Part shown: positions 8,370 to 17,249 of the stretch, in pieces
How the letters are laid out: every line of letters starts with the position of its first letter
Numbering within the stretch: position 1 is the stretch's first letter
Assembly (NCBI RefSeq): GCF_003583365.1
Contig: NZ_QXED01000002.1
Location: 1 to 64,000, forward strand
From: Fibrisoma montanum
Lineage (GTDB): Bacteria; Bacteroidota; Bacteroidia; Cytophagales; Spirosomataceae
DNA: 64,000 bases
Reading direction: 5' to 3'
Notes under the pieces: generated by a model
The model's input: only the letters and a program-made list of their open reading frames with translations
What the model was told of the DNA's origin: nothing
Database searches by the model: none
Program-made: the position numbers and the translations under genes

Positions 8370-10490
8370 ATGCAACGCCTGATTCTGTGGTTGCTCATAC
8401 TAGCCGTGATGCTGAGCGCCGGCCTGCAACTACCCATTCCGCCGGCCCCGGATACCGACTGGTTTGAATACAACGGCGATGGTGCCCGGAGTCACTATTC
8501 AACGCTCGCGCAGATAACGCCCGACAATGTGACGCAGCTGCGGGTGGCCTGGACGTATGCATCGGGGGGCGCCGATACGGTGCAGAACCGGACGCAGATG
8601 CAGTGCAATCCGATTGTAGTGGGTGGCGTGCTGTACGGCGTATCGGCGGGTACGCAGGCGTTTGCGCTCGATGCGGCAACCGGCCGGGAGTTGTGGAAAA
8701 CGGCCCTGTCCGACAACGGTGGCACTACCAGCCGGGGGGTTACGTACTGGACCGATGGCCAGAACGCCCGCATCTTTTTTGGAGCCGGCAAATGGCTGTA
8801 TGCGCTCGACGCCCGAACGGGGGAGCCCATTGCCGGCTTCGGCGAACAGGGGCGAATCAACCTCAGAATAGGGCTGGAGCGGCCGGGCGCAGATGAGTAC
8901 GTGGTGTCCAATACGCCCAACACGATTTATAAAAATCTGCTCATTGTGGGGGCACGGGTGGCTGAGTCAGAAACAGCATTGCTGGGCGATATCCGCGCGT
9001 TCGATACCCGAACGGGTAAACTCGTCTGGACGTTTCGAACCATACCGCAGCCCGGCGAAACAGGCTATGATACGTGGTCGCCACGGCCAGGGCGTCAGTA
9101 CGTTGGTGGAGCCAATGCCTGGGCGGGGATGGCCATTGACCGGCAGCGGGGAATCGTTTACATCCCAACCGGCTCGGCAGCCTATGATTTTTACGGGGGG
9201 AATCGTCGGGGTACTAACCTGTTTGCCAACTGCCTGCTGGCACTGGATGCCCAGACCGGAAAGCGGTTGTGGCATTTTCAGCTCGTTCATCACGACATCT
9301 GGGACCGTGATCCACCCGCTCCGCCCAACTTGCTGACTGTAACGCACAAGGGACCCGACGGTCGGCCACGGCGGGTCGATGCCGTTGCGCAAATTACCAA
9401 GCAGGGCTACGTTTTTGTGTTCGACCGCGTAACGGGTAAGCCATTGTTTCCCATTGAGGAACGATCCGTTCCGACGGATGGCGTTGCGGGCGAACAGCCG
9501 AATCCGACGCAGCCGATCCCGATTGGACCGGATTACTTTACCCGGCAGTCGTTCACCGAAAAAGAGCTTAATTCATTTGTGGCCAATCGGGATTCGCTGG
9601 CGGACGTGATCCGACAGGCCCGAACCGGACGGGCGTATCTGCCGATCACCCAAACTCTGACCCTGTTTTATCCGGGTACCGATGGCGGAGGGCAGTGGGG
9701 TGGGGCCGCGGTCGACCCGAATGGTGTTCTTTACGTTCCGGCCAAAGAAATTCCAGTCTATACCTCGCTGGTAGAACGCCGAACCGCATCAGCCGGGACC
9801 GCGCTGACCGGTACGCAGCTGTATAACCTGCGATGTGCGGCCTGCCACGGCACCGATCGGCGCGGCAACCACGACGGTTCGTATCCGTCGCTGGTCGCGA
9901 TTGACAAACGGCTGTCGGTCGATCAGGTCAGGCAGATCCTACAGAAGGGGCGCAGTATGATGCCTTCCTTTGCCCATCTGTCGGCGGCCGAACACAAAGC
10001 CCTCATTGACTTTCTGTTTCAGAACGAGTCGGCACAATCCGTAGTTTCGTCGCAGGCAACGACCGTGCCCTATCAGCATACAGGCTACAACCGCTGGTAT
10101 GATGCGAATGGCTACCCGGTCAGTACCCCGCCCTGGGGAACACTGACGGCCATCGATCTGAACACTGGAAAACGGCAGTGGCAGGTACCGTTGGGCCACT
10201 ATCCGGAACTGACGGCGCGGGGGGTACCGCCAACGGGAACGGACAACTACGGTGGGCCGCTCGTTACGGCCAGCCGGCTGCTGTTCATTGCCGCCAGCCG
10301 GGATGAGCAGTTCCGGGCGTTCGATACCCAGACTGGCAAGGTGTTGTGGCAAACGTCGCTGCCGGCGGCCGGATATGCGTCGCCAAGTACGTATGCCGTG
10401 GGTGGGAAACAGTACGTAGTAATTGCCTGCGGTGGCGGTAAGTTGAAGACTAAATCCGGGGACAAATACGTAGCGTTTGCGCTGCCCTGA
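8370..10490 (+). CDS. PQQ-dependent dehydrogenase with embedded cytochrome c domain
   Basis: A 706-residue exported quinohaemoprotein. Residues 1-20 are a signal peptide. Residues about 28-470 and 590-706 form the PQQ beta-propeller, with repeated 'ALDAATGRELWKT / DAQTGKRLW / DTQTGKVLWQT' blade motifs and the start DWFEYNGDGARSHYS. Between them, from about residue 485 to 560, sits a c-type cytochrome with one haem site, CAACHG (Cys489), and a likely distal Met in MMPSF. The family oxidises sugars or alcohols in the periplasm and passes electrons to the haem. The cytochrome lies inside the propeller rather than at the C-terminus as in classical quinohaemoprotein alcohol dehydrogenases. Its maturation would need the ccm genes a few kb downstream. 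Confidence 0.88.
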   Translation: MQRLILWLLILAVMLSAGLQLPIPPAPDTDWFEYNGDGARSHYSTLAQITPDNVTQLRVAWTYASGGADTVQNRTQMQCNPIVVGGVLYGVSAGTQAFALDAATGRELWKTALSDNGGTTSRGVTYWTDGQNARIFFGAGKWLYALDARTGEPIAGFGEQGRINLRIGLERPGADEYVVSNTPNTIYKNLLIVGARVAESETALLGDIRAFDTRTGKLVWTFRTIPQPGETGYDTWSPRPGRQYVGGANAWAGMAIDRQRGIVYIPTGSAAYDFYGGNRRGTNLFANCLLALDAQTGKRLWHFQLVHHDIWDRDPPAPPNLLTVTHKGPDGRPRRVDAVAQITKQGYVFVFDRVTGKPLFPIEERSVPTDGVAGEQPNPTQPIPIGPDYFTRQSFTEKELNSFVANRDSLADVIRQARTGRAYLPITQTLTLFYPGTDGGGQWGGAAVDPNGVLYVPAKEIPVYTSLVERRTASAGTALTGTQLYNLRCAACHGTDRRGNHDGSYPSLVAIDKRLSVDQVRQILQKGRSMMPSFAHLSAAEHKALIDFLFQNESAQSVVSSQATTVPYQHTGYNRWYDANGYPVSTPPWGTLTAIDLNTGKRQWQVPLGHYPELTARGVPPTGTDNYGGPLVTASRLLFIAASRDEQFRAFDTQTGKVLWQTSLPAAGYASPSTYAVGGKQYVVIACGGGKLKTKSGDKYVAFALP

Positions 10491-10499
10491 TGGGAGCGC

Positions 10500-11789
10500 T
10501 TACTCGGTCGTTTCCCGATTCAGGTGCACTTTCACGGTATCGATCCGCGTACCGCTCATCGACACGATCGTAAACGTGAAGGGAGAAAGCTCAATGATTT
10601 CACCTACCTTCGGCAGGTCCTCATTTTCGGCCAGAATATAGCCGCCGAGCGTATCGTAGTCTCCTTCGCGGATTGACCAGCCGTATTTTTCGTTCAGGTC
10701 GTCGATTTCGTGGCGGGCGCTGAGCAGCCAGGTCCTCTCGTCGAGCTGTCGTTCAACCCAGTCTTCGTTGGTATCGTACTCGTCCTGAATTTCTCCAAAA
10801 ATCTGTTCGACCATATCTTCCACGCTGACAATGCCGGCCGTACCGCCAAATTCGTCAACGACAAGGGCGAGGCTTTTTCGCTCGGCCAGAAAGCGCATCA
10901 GCAAATCCTGGGCGGGCATCGTTTGGGGGACGGTAATGATCGGTGTCAGAATCTGTTCGATAGACGACGGCTTCTGAAACAGGGCCAGTGCGTGGCAGTA
11001 ACCAATCACATCGTCGATATTTTCCCGGTACACTACAATTTTCGAGTGGCCGCTATCCTGAAAGGCTTGTCTGAGTTCTTCAAGCGTATCATCGACGGCG
11101 ACGGCGGCAATCTCGGTGCGGGGCACCAGACAGTCCCGAACGCGTACGTCACGGAACTCGATGGCGTTGTTGAAAATGCGGGTATCAACCTCCAACTCTT
11201 CCTGCGTATCGGCCTTCTGGTTAAGCTGCTGAAGGTAATTGTTGAGGTCCGTCAGCCCGAAAACCGGCTTGATTTCGGTTTGCTGCCGCCCCATAACGTA
11301 GCGTATAATGAAGCGGGCGATACCAACCAGGATACGCACGATGGGCGCAATGGCCTGGTAAATTACCCACAACGGTACCGCCAGCCGCTCCAGAAACGCA
11401 TCCGGGTGAATCAGGGCCAGACTTTTGGGCAGGTAATCGGCGAGAGGCAGAAAAATGACGGTCAGGATAAGGGTTTCGAGCATGATGAGCATAAACTCGC
11501 TCTCGGCCCACCCCGCCGGCAATATCGATAACAACAGAGGATTCAGTACCGTAACGCCCAGTACGGTGAACGTGACCAGAAACAGCGTATTGCCGGTGAG
11601 GGTTGTCCCGATAAAGAGGATTGGATTTTTCAGGAAGCCTGAAACCAGTTTCTCACCGAGTGGCCCCTGCTTGCTGTGAATCTCGAAGTACAACCGGTTT
11701 ACAGATACGTAGGCCATCTCGACGGCGGAGAAAAATCCAGCCGTGACAAGCGCCAGCAACGCACCAAAGAGGAGGGTAAAGGATTCCAT
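10500..11789 (-). CDS. CNNM/CBS/CorC-HlyC family membrane protein
   Basis: A 429-residue protein from the ATG at 11789 (MESFTLLFGALLALVTAGFFSAVE); the longer TTG frame is less likely. An N-terminal CNNM (DUF21) domain with about four membrane helices is followed by a CBS pair (about 200-330, including RVRDCLVPRTEIAAV and the EFGGTAGIVSVED signature) and a C-terminal CorC/HlyC domain. Members are linked to Mg2+ or Co2+ transport; in Bacteroidota one member, GldE, is linked to gliding motility. I cannot tell which role applies. A second member of the family lies at 35499-36788. Its stop is only 9 bp from the convergent PQQ gene. Confidence 0.88.
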   Translation of the reverse strand: MESFTLLFGALLALVTAGFFSAVEMAYVSVNRLYFEIHSKQGPLGEKLVSGFLKNPILFIGTTLTGNTLFLVTFTVLGVTVLNPLLLSILPAGWAESEFMLIMLETLILTVIFLPLADYLPKSLALIHPDAFLERLAVPLWVIYQAIAPIVRILVGIARFIIRYVMGRQQTEIKPVFGLTDLNNYLQQLNQKADTQEELEVDTRIFNNAIEFRDVRVRDCLVPRTEIAAVAVDDTLEELRQAFQDSGHSKIVVYRENIDDVIGYCHALALFQKPSSIEQILTPIITVPQTMPAQDLLMRFLAERKSLALVVDEFGGTAGIVSVEDMVEQIFGEIQDEYDTNEDWVERQLDERTWLLSARHEIDDLNEKYGWSIREGDYDTLGGYILAENEDLPKVGEIIELSPFTFTIVSMSGTRIDTVKVHLNRETTE

Positions 11790-11802
11790 AGGAAACCGCA
11801 AT

Positions 11803-12036
11803 CTATTTCTTTTTCTTCTTCCGATTTCGGTCGGCTTGCATCGGCTTGATGGTTGGCGACACGACTTTCTCGCGTTCCAGCCGCCGGTTTCGTATGAACT
11901 GGAATGAAAACAGAAACGCCAGACAAACCATCAGGATCCAGTAGCTTTCGGCAAAACTGGTCCGGCGGACTTCCAGTATCCACAACAGCAACGATCCGAC
12001 CGCCAGCGCGATCAATATGGTTTCGGATAGTTTCAT
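11803..12036 (-). CDS. Small membrane protein at the end of the ccm cluster
   Basis: A 77-residue protein from the ATG at 12036 (MKLSETILIALAVG). Two hydrophobic helices (about 5-22 and 31-47) are followed by a very basic tail ending in RNRKKKKK. I do not recognise the family. It follows ccmF on the same strand and precedes the CNNM gene by 13 bp, so it may be transcribed with either. A 15-bp perfect hairpin separates it from ccmF. The longer open frame upstream would run through that hairpin and is unlikely. Confidence 0.65.
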   Translation of the reverse strand: MKLSETILIALAVGSLLLWILEVRRTSFAESYWILMVCLAFLFSFQFIRNRRLEREKVVSPTIKPMQADRNRKKKKK

Positions 12037-12046
12037 AAACAAAAAC

Positions 12047-12096
12047 CAGTTGGTCAGCCGACCCATGCGCTCAGGCACAGCTCGGCTGACCAACTG
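12047..12096 (-). repeat. Perfect 15-bp inverted repeat between ccmF and the small membrane gene
   Basis: CAGTTGGTCAGCCGA (12047-12061) pairs perfectly with TCGGCTGACCAACTG (12082-12096) over a 20-nt loop. It starts 12 nt after the ccmF stop in transcription order. There is no strong U run on the minus strand after it, so it may be an mRNA-stability or processing hairpin rather than a simple terminator. Confidence 0.7.
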
Positions 12097-12108
12097 ACTT
12101 ATTAACTA

Positions 12109-14817
12109 TTACGCCATGCCCTTGTTCCGCATTTTCGAAAATTCGCGGTAGCGACGGACCGTTGCCATCAGAAAACCGATGACCAGGATGAGCGTGCCAA
12201 TCCAGAGAACATTGATCAGCGGTTTTTCAAATGCTTTCAGCACGATGTAATCCCGTTGGGTCCGGTTGACGGCGAAGGTGAACTTGCCGGTACGCGGATC
12301 AATCTCGTTCAACTGAAGGCGAAGGCCAAGTTCGTCGCTCGTTTCGGCCTGGCGACCAACCATGCGGTCTTTGATGATGAATGCCGGCGACAGAATGTGC
12401 TCACCGTTTTTGTCCAGTACGCGAACGCGGGCTTTAACAGCCGCGTCGTTCGGGCCAATCTCCATGCCGTCAACTTCGGTGGTACGAACCACATCGTCCA
12501 GAATAGCCACGTAGTCGTTCAGGAAAAACGTATCCTTAATGGCTACGCTGTACGTTTCAGTTTTTTCCCAGCGGTTCTCCGCCGTAGGGTCCGGCACTGA
12601 AGATACGTAGGTGTAGAGATCGCGGCCGGTTTTTCGCTCAATGTCCGGCGACACAACCAGGCCCATTCGGTCGTTGACCTGCGCCCGGGGGTACAGCGTG
12701 AAGATTTTCCCGTCGGGTTCGCGGTATTCAACTTCGTAATACGTGTTCTCGGGATACAGCGCCAGGGTGTCGCCTTTCTTATGATACACTTTGCCGTTCA
12801 CTTCAATGTCGCGCTGGGCAATGCCGTGGAAATCGCCTTCAACCACGTTTACCCACGAACGAGGGAAATAACCCGGTACGTCGCGGGCTTCAATCCGCTG
12901 GCCCCGGTACGTAAGCTGGAACTTACCCATGCGTTCGGGCTGGTTGAGCCACAGCAGGACGTTTTCCTTGTTTTCCTTGTTGTCGTTCTTGGTAAACTCG
13001 TCCTGCTTCGAGATCAGGATACCGCTGTTGTTCAGCGAAATCACCCGCGAGAAGCCCGATGAATACAAAATACCGATTAGCATGAGCGCCATACCGATGT
13101 GGGCCACTGCGCCACCCGACAGCCGGTAGTTACCCTGAGCAATGCCGATCAGGATGGAGCCGTTCGTAATCAGAGCAAACGTAGCTGACACCAGCAGCAC
13201 CATGTAGATGGGATTCTTCACCTCACCAAAGGCAATCAGACCGGCGCTGATCAGCAGCGTCAGAATGGCCGGTGTTATGAGGGCATTCCAGTTCTTGTTC
13301 TCTACTTTCCGCCACCACATGTACTGGCCTACGCCCGTCAGCAGGGCGATCACCACGAAGAACCAGACCTGAAACTTATTGTAGTGCGCAATCTGATCGA
13401 CAGGCAGGGCCAGGTTCGACACCTTTCCGAATGACTCCAGAATGCTGTTGTACACTGGAATCGATGTGGTCGCAATTACCTGAAAAGCCGCCAGGCACAG
13501 CACCGTAGCACCGATAAATAACCAGAATTCTTTCGTATAGACCGAAGCTTCCTGCTCATCGCTCGGAATCAGTTTCCATTTACGGGCAGCCAGCACAACC
13601 GACAGGACCACAAAGGCCAGCAGGTACACCAGCAACTGCCCCGACAGACCAAGGTCGGTGAACGAGTGAACCGATGCGTTACCGAGAATGCCACTCCGGG
13701 TCAGGAACGTAGAGTACAGAATCAGAATGAACTGAGCAATGGTCAGGATGATGGCGGTTTTGAGGCCGGTAGAGCTGCGCTTGGCGATAAGCATGGTGTG
13801 CAGCGAGGCTACCATAATCAGCCACGGTACGTATACGGCGTTTTCGACGGGGTCCCAGTTCCAGTAGCCCCCGAAGTTCAGGGTTTCGTAGGCCCAGTAG
13901 CCTCCCATCATGATACCGACGCCTAGAATCATCGCACCCAGCAGGGTCCAGGGCAGCGCCGGCCGAATCCATTCCAGCGGCTGGTTGCGCCACAGTCCCG
14001 CCATGCAATAGGCAAACGGAACCAGGGTCAGCGCAAAGCCTAAAAACAGGGTGGGTGGGTGAATTACCATCCAGTAGTTCTGAAGCAGCGGATTCATGCC
14101 TTTGCCATCTTCCGGAACAAACAGCGGATCGGTCGCGAAGATGGGCGCGTCGGGCATGGCCTCCCGAAGCAGCAGAAACGGCGATGAGCCAATCTTTAAC
14201 GTATCGCCGAACACGACCCCCAGGATCATAGACGCCAGAAACGCCTGCACGAGGGCAAAAACGGTCATCATCGGCGCTTCCCACTTCCGGTTTGTGTTAA
14301 TGAGAATCACGCCCAGCACCGCATTCCAGAAAATCCAGAGCAGAAAGCTTCCCTCCTGGCCATGCCAGAAACTGGAAATGATGTACTCGGCCGGGAGCGC
14401 TTTTGACGAGTAACTCCACGCGTAATGGTATTCGAAGTAGTGATTGCTGACAATGTAGAACAAGGCGGCTACGATACCGACAACCGCCACGCCATGAACG
14501 TAGAAAGCCCAGCGGGCCAGCACGCGCCAGTCGTTGCGTGGTTCGGCTGCATTGCTGGCATTGACTGCCTTGCCAGACGTAGTTTTCTTGCCGGACCTGG
14601 GGCCTTTGGACGAAACCGGAATACTGGTCCGACCAGCCCCGGCGCTCGCCACTTCGGCGTATTCGAGTTGCTCGGTCCGCTCAAACTCAACCGGAGCGTT
14701 GTCGGCCCGGCGCTGCGAAAGCGCTACGAGCAGATACGCGACGGTTGAGACCAACGCCGTTACGAACGACAGAATGACAAAGAAGTGACCGATATTACCG
14801 ACCGTTGTATGTATCAT
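12109..14817 (-). CDS. ccmF: CcmF/CcsA-type haem lyase for cytochrome c maturation
   Basis: A 902-residue multi-helix protein from the ATG at 14817 (MIHTTVGNIGHFFVILSFV). It carries the tryptophan-rich WWD haem-handling signature GGYWNWDPVENAVYVPW near residue 315, the preceding SFWHGQEGSFLLWIFW helix, and about 15 membrane segments followed by a large extracytoplasmic region (about 620-860) and a last helix. CcmF takes haem from holo-CcmE and attaches it to apocytochrome Cys-x-x-Cys-His sites. A linker at about 40-90 is rich in Ser, Lys and Gly and looks poorly conserved. The longest open frame adds 23 residues encoded by a repetitive intergenic element and is rejected. It sits in a ccmB-C-D-E-F unit. 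Confidence 0.92.
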   Translation of the reverse strand: MIHTTVGNIGHFFVILSFVTALVSTVAYLLVALSQRRADNAPVEFERTEQLEYAEVASAGAGRTSIPVSSKGPRSGKKTTSGKAVNASNAAEPRNDWRVLARWAFYVHGVAVVGIVAALFYIVSNHYFEYHYAWSYSSKALPAEYIISSFWHGQEGSFLLWIFWNAVLGVILINTNRKWEAPMMTVFALVQAFLASMILGVVFGDTLKIGSSPFLLLREAMPDAPIFATDPLFVPEDGKGMNPLLQNYWMVIHPPTLFLGFALTLVPFAYCMAGLWRNQPLEWIRPALPWTLLGAMILGVGIMMGGYWAYETLNFGGYWNWDPVENAVYVPWLIMVASLHTMLIAKRSSTGLKTAIILTIAQFILILYSTFLTRSGILGNASVHSFTDLGLSGQLLVYLLAFVVLSVVLAARKWKLIPSDEQEASVYTKEFWLFIGATVLCLAAFQVIATTSIPVYNSILESFGKVSNLALPVDQIAHYNKFQVWFFVVIALLTGVGQYMWWRKVENKNWNALITPAILTLLISAGLIAFGEVKNPIYMVLLVSATFALITNGSILIGIAQGNYRLSGGAVAHIGMALMLIGILYSSGFSRVISLNNSGILISKQDEFTKNDNKENKENVLLWLNQPERMGKFQLTYRGQRIEARDVPGYFPRSWVNVVEGDFHGIAQRDIEVNGKVYHKKGDTLALYPENTYYEVEYREPDGKIFTLYPRAQVNDRMGLVVSPDIERKTGRDLYTYVSSVPDPTAENRWEKTETYSVAIKDTFFLNDYVAILDDVVRTTEVDGMEIGPNDAAVKARVRVLDKNGEHILSPAFIIKDRMVGRQAETSDELGLRLQLNEIDPRTGKFTFAVNRTQRDYIVLKAFEKPLINVLWIGTLILVIGFLMATVRRYREFSKMRNKGMA

Positions 14818-14820
14818 TAG

Positions 14821-14880
14821 TTGAATGATTGAATTGCTGAATGCTTGAATGACCGAATTCAACAATTCAGTCATTCCGTC
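14821..14880 (-). repeat. Self-complementary GAATGA-type repeat between ccmE and ccmF
   Basis: The gap is made of near-copies of TGAATGATTGAATT. GAATGAC (14847-14853) and GAATT (14855-14859) pair with AATTC and GTCATTC (14864-14876) with one mismatch and a short loop. Five 'GAAT' words occur in the left arm within 40 bp. The element sits directly before the ccmF start. Confidence 0.65.
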
Positions 14881-14890
14881 ACTCAATAAC

Positions 14891-15331
14891 TTATAGCCGT
14901 GCCGTTTTGGCTTCGTGTTCGGTGGTTTCCAGCTTACCGTCCTGGTATTTCGACGGGCATTTCAGCAGAATCTTGTTGCACTGAAAGTGATCGCCCCGCA
15001 TCGAGCCGATTACGACAACCTGCTCCGAACGGTCGAAATCCTGTGGCTTCGGCGCGTTATAGACGACTTTCTGCACCCGGTTATCGTTGTCGACGAGCGT
15101 AAATTCAAAATGGTTCGGGTCGATCTGGGGCTGGTAAAACAAGCCCTCTATCTGCCCGGTGGCATTTTTCTTGAGTTTACCGACCACGTGAATCATATCG
15201 TCGTTGCCTTCCTTGGCCATCTGAGCGGCCTGGTTAAAGGTTACGTACGAACTAGCGTCGCCGGCGGTCGAGACGATGATAGCAATGGCAATGGCGATAA
15301 CGATGATGCCGAAGATATGAGAAAGTTTCAT
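14891..15331 (-). CDS. ccmE: Cytochrome c maturation haem chaperone CcmE, Cys variant
   Basis: A 146-residue protein with an N-terminal membrane anchor (about 5-24) and an OB-fold domain (HVVGKLKKN, FTLVDNDNRVQKVVYN, QVVVIGSMRGDHFQCNKILLKC). In textbook CcmE the haem is bound covalently by His in HxxxY. Here the site reads CPSKY, with Cys125 in place of the His and Tyr129 kept. Cys-type CcmE is known from Desulfovibrio-like and archaeal System I variants that lack CcmG and CcmH. No ccmG or ccmH is seen in this cluster, in line with such a variant. It lies between ccmD and ccmF on one strand. Confidence 0.9.
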   Translation of the reverse strand: MKLSHIFGIIVIAIAIAIIVSTAGDASSYVTFNQAAQMAKEGNDDMIHVVGKLKKNATGQIEGLFYQPQIDPNHFEFTLVDNDNRVQKVVYNAPKPQDFDRSEQVVVIGSMRGDHFQCNKILLKCPSKYQDGKLETTEHEAKTARL

Positions 15332-15377
15332 TATACGTACGAATTGATGGTGAACGCCTGACCACAGTGATGGTTCA

Positions 15378-15638
15378 TTACGGCCTGACGTTCAAGGGCT
15401 GATGTTTGTCTTTAACTTCGTTTTCCAGTTTGCCGATTTTCCGGTCAAGCTGAATCAGGTACACGATAATGCCGGCAAACACCAGCGCGATGACGGCCAC
15501 AACGACCCAGATCTTACCGTCGGCCCGGAGCCGGTCGGCCATCTCAACCCCATCCGTGACAGGTTGTTGAGCGAAAAGGTTCTGGGCGGTCAGCAGAACC
15601 GTTGCCAGTGCAAGTTTGCCTTTCAGAAATAAGCTCAT
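15378..15638 (-). CDS. ccmD: CcmD-like small membrane protein
   Basis: An 86-residue protein with a signal-like N-terminus (LALATVLLTAQNLFAQ), one membrane helix at about 43-63 (KIWVVVAVIALVFAGIIVYL) and a charged tail (DRKIGKLENEVKDKHQ). Short helix-plus-charged-tail proteins in this position are CcmD, which helps release holo-CcmE from the CcmABC complex. Sequence conservation is too low for a firm call; position between ccmC and ccmE is the main evidence. Confidence 0.75.
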   Translation of the reverse strand: MSLFLKGKLALATVLLTAQNLFAQQPVTDGVEMADRLRADGKIWVVVAVIALVFAGIIVYLIQLDRKIGKLENEVKDKHQPLNVRP

Positions 15639-15671
15639 AATCGTAATCAGGTAACGAAAAAGGACTCCGAA

Positions 15672-16331
15672 TCATTCCTCAATAACGGCGCGAATTCGGC
15701 TTAATCTGACCCGTAGTTCAGTAATCCAGACGCCCAGGAGTGTGAAGCCGATAACGGCCGGGTAAAACACCATCCGCATCTGGCTATTCATGTCGTACTG
15801 CCCGAATGCCGGATTACCCCCGTTGCCGGGGTGCAGTGAATCGGTCAGGCGCGGCAGAATAAATATCAGCGGAACAAAGACCGCAAACGCAAAGATGTTG
15901 TACACCGCCGAAATCCGGGCGCGTCGCTGTTCATCATCGAACGAACCGCGCAGAATCAGATAAGCAAAATACAGCAGCATCGCGACGGCGGCCCCGTTTA
16001 ATTTGGGATCATTCGGCCACGGCTCCCCCCACGTAAAGTTAGCCCACATGGAGCCGGTTGCGCAGCCCAACAGACCAAATACAATACCTGTGTTGGCAAA
16101 TTCAACCGCGATCCGGTCATGGTCAGCAAGGCCGCTGCGCAGGTAGCGAATCGAGAAAACGGCCGACGTAAGCAGCAAGGTCGTCATCCCAAACCAGAGC
16201 GGTACGTGGAAGTACACGTTACGGATACTTTCATTTAGAATTGGCTGCCGTGGTACATTACCCAGAACCCCCCAGAATACGGTGTAGGTGAGAATGGCAA
16301 CGGCTAAAATTTTCCACCAGGAATTTTTCAT
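15672..16331 (-). CDS. ccmC: CcmC haem-transfer membrane protein
   Basis: A 219-residue six-helix protein. It contains the tryptophan-rich signature GSMWANFTWGEPWPNDPKL (about 116-134) and a preceding NVYFHVPLWFGM with a conserved His. CcmC loads haem onto CcmE at the outer face of the inner membrane. It is encoded between ccmB and ccmD. Confidence 0.88.
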   Translation of the reverse strand: MKNSWWKILAVAILTYTVFWGVLGNVPRQPILNESIRNVYFHVPLWFGMTTLLLTSAVFSIRYLRSGLADHDRIAVEFANTGIVFGLLGCATGSMWANFTWGEPWPNDPKLNGAAVAMLLYFAYLILRGSFDDEQRRARISAVYNIFAFAVFVPLIFILPRLTDSLHPGNGGNPAFGQYDMNSQMRMVFYPAVIGFTLLGVWITELRVRLSRIRAVIEE

Positions 16332-16424
16332 CTTTCTTACAGTTTTCGGTATTCAGGGTCTGGTTTTCGATAAGGCATCGTTACGGTAGCTACTGAAGCG
16401 CCGGATACCTATCAACTACCGACC

Positions 16425-17099
16425 CTAACTTCGCCAAAGAAACGGAAACAGCATCCACGACAGTACGAGTACGATGGCATCAATGGCCAGCACAATCCCG
16501 ATCTCATCCCAGCTTACGCTACGGTCGAGGCCGTCGATGGCGTTTTTCGATACCCGCAGCAGCATCAGCAGCAACGGCAGCACAATCGGAAAACTCAGTA
16601 CGGCCATCAGGGTCGCTGAGTTCTCGGCTTTCGAAGCGATGCCTGCAATGAGCGTCAGCGAAACGGCAAAGCCAATTGCCCCCAGCACCAGGCTCAATAC
16701 ATACAACCCGACGTCTTGCACCGGATTACCCAGTACGGACGCGTAGACAATAAACCCCAGCCCGGCCAGCGCCAGCATCAGCACGGTATTGTACAGAATC
16801 TTCGACAGAATAATCTGCTGCGGACTGGCCAGCGTATAATAATACAAAAGCCGCCCGGCCCGTTCCTGCACAAAACTTTTGGCAATGGCATTGATGGCTG
16901 TAAAGAGCAGAATAATCCAGAACAACGTATTCCACACGATCGGTGTCAGCAGGCCACGCCGGGCGCTGAAACTCAGGTAGCACACGAACACCGCCCCGAC
17001 GATGTACAACAACATGCCATTGAGTGCATAGCGCTGCCGCCATTCGAGCAGAAACTCCTTCCGCATCAACGCACCCAATTGCCGTACTGATTCAGCCAT
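16425..17099 (-). CDS. ccmB: CcmB haem exporter permease
   Basis: A 224-residue protein with six predicted helices. The N-terminal LGALMRKEFLLEWRQRYALNG and the FWIILLFTAINAIAKSFVQERAGRLLYYYTLASP region are typical of CcmB. It forms the membrane part of the CcmAB ATPase, which drives release of holo-CcmE. The ccmA gene is not in this window. It is the first gene of the ccm unit; a TAATTTTG promoter box lies 20 nt upstream. Confidence 0.88.
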   Translation of the reverse strand: MAESVRQLGALMRKEFLLEWRQRYALNGMLLYIVGAVFVCYLSFSARRGLLTPIVWNTLFWIILLFTAINAIAKSFVQERAGRLLYYYTLASPQQIILSKILYNTVLMLALAGLGFIVYASVLGNPVQDVGLYVLSLVLGAIGFAVSLTLIAGIASKAENSATLMAVLSFPIVLPLLLMLLRVSKNAIDGLDRSVSWDEIGIVLAIDAIVLVLSWMLFPFLWRS

Positions 17100-17118
17100 G
17101 CTGCTTCTTTTTAATGTA

Positions 17119-17126
17119 CAAAATTA
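17119..17126 (-). promoter_or_regulatory. Putative -7 box for the ccm operon
   Basis: The minus strand reads TAATTTTG, an exact match to the Bacteroidota TAnnTTTG box, 20 bp before the ccmB ATG. I see no convincing TTG at the -33 position. Confidence 0.45.
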
Positions 17127-17249
17127 CGACACAAGCAGGTAGGGTAAAAGAAATAAATTGAAGTTCGTGGATGAACTGAAAATTTTATCCAGTGAAACGG
17201 AAACCTAAACCGATGAGGAAATGCTTTCGTAAAAAATAAACCAGTGAGT

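Noticed and set aside
10710-11531. Long plus-strand frame (273 codons) opposite the CNNM gene
   Set aside because: It is an antisense shadow of a gene with strong family motifs.
14818-14886. N-terminal extension of CcmF
   Set aside because: It translates the GAATGA fold-back element; the protein proper starts at the ATG at 14817.
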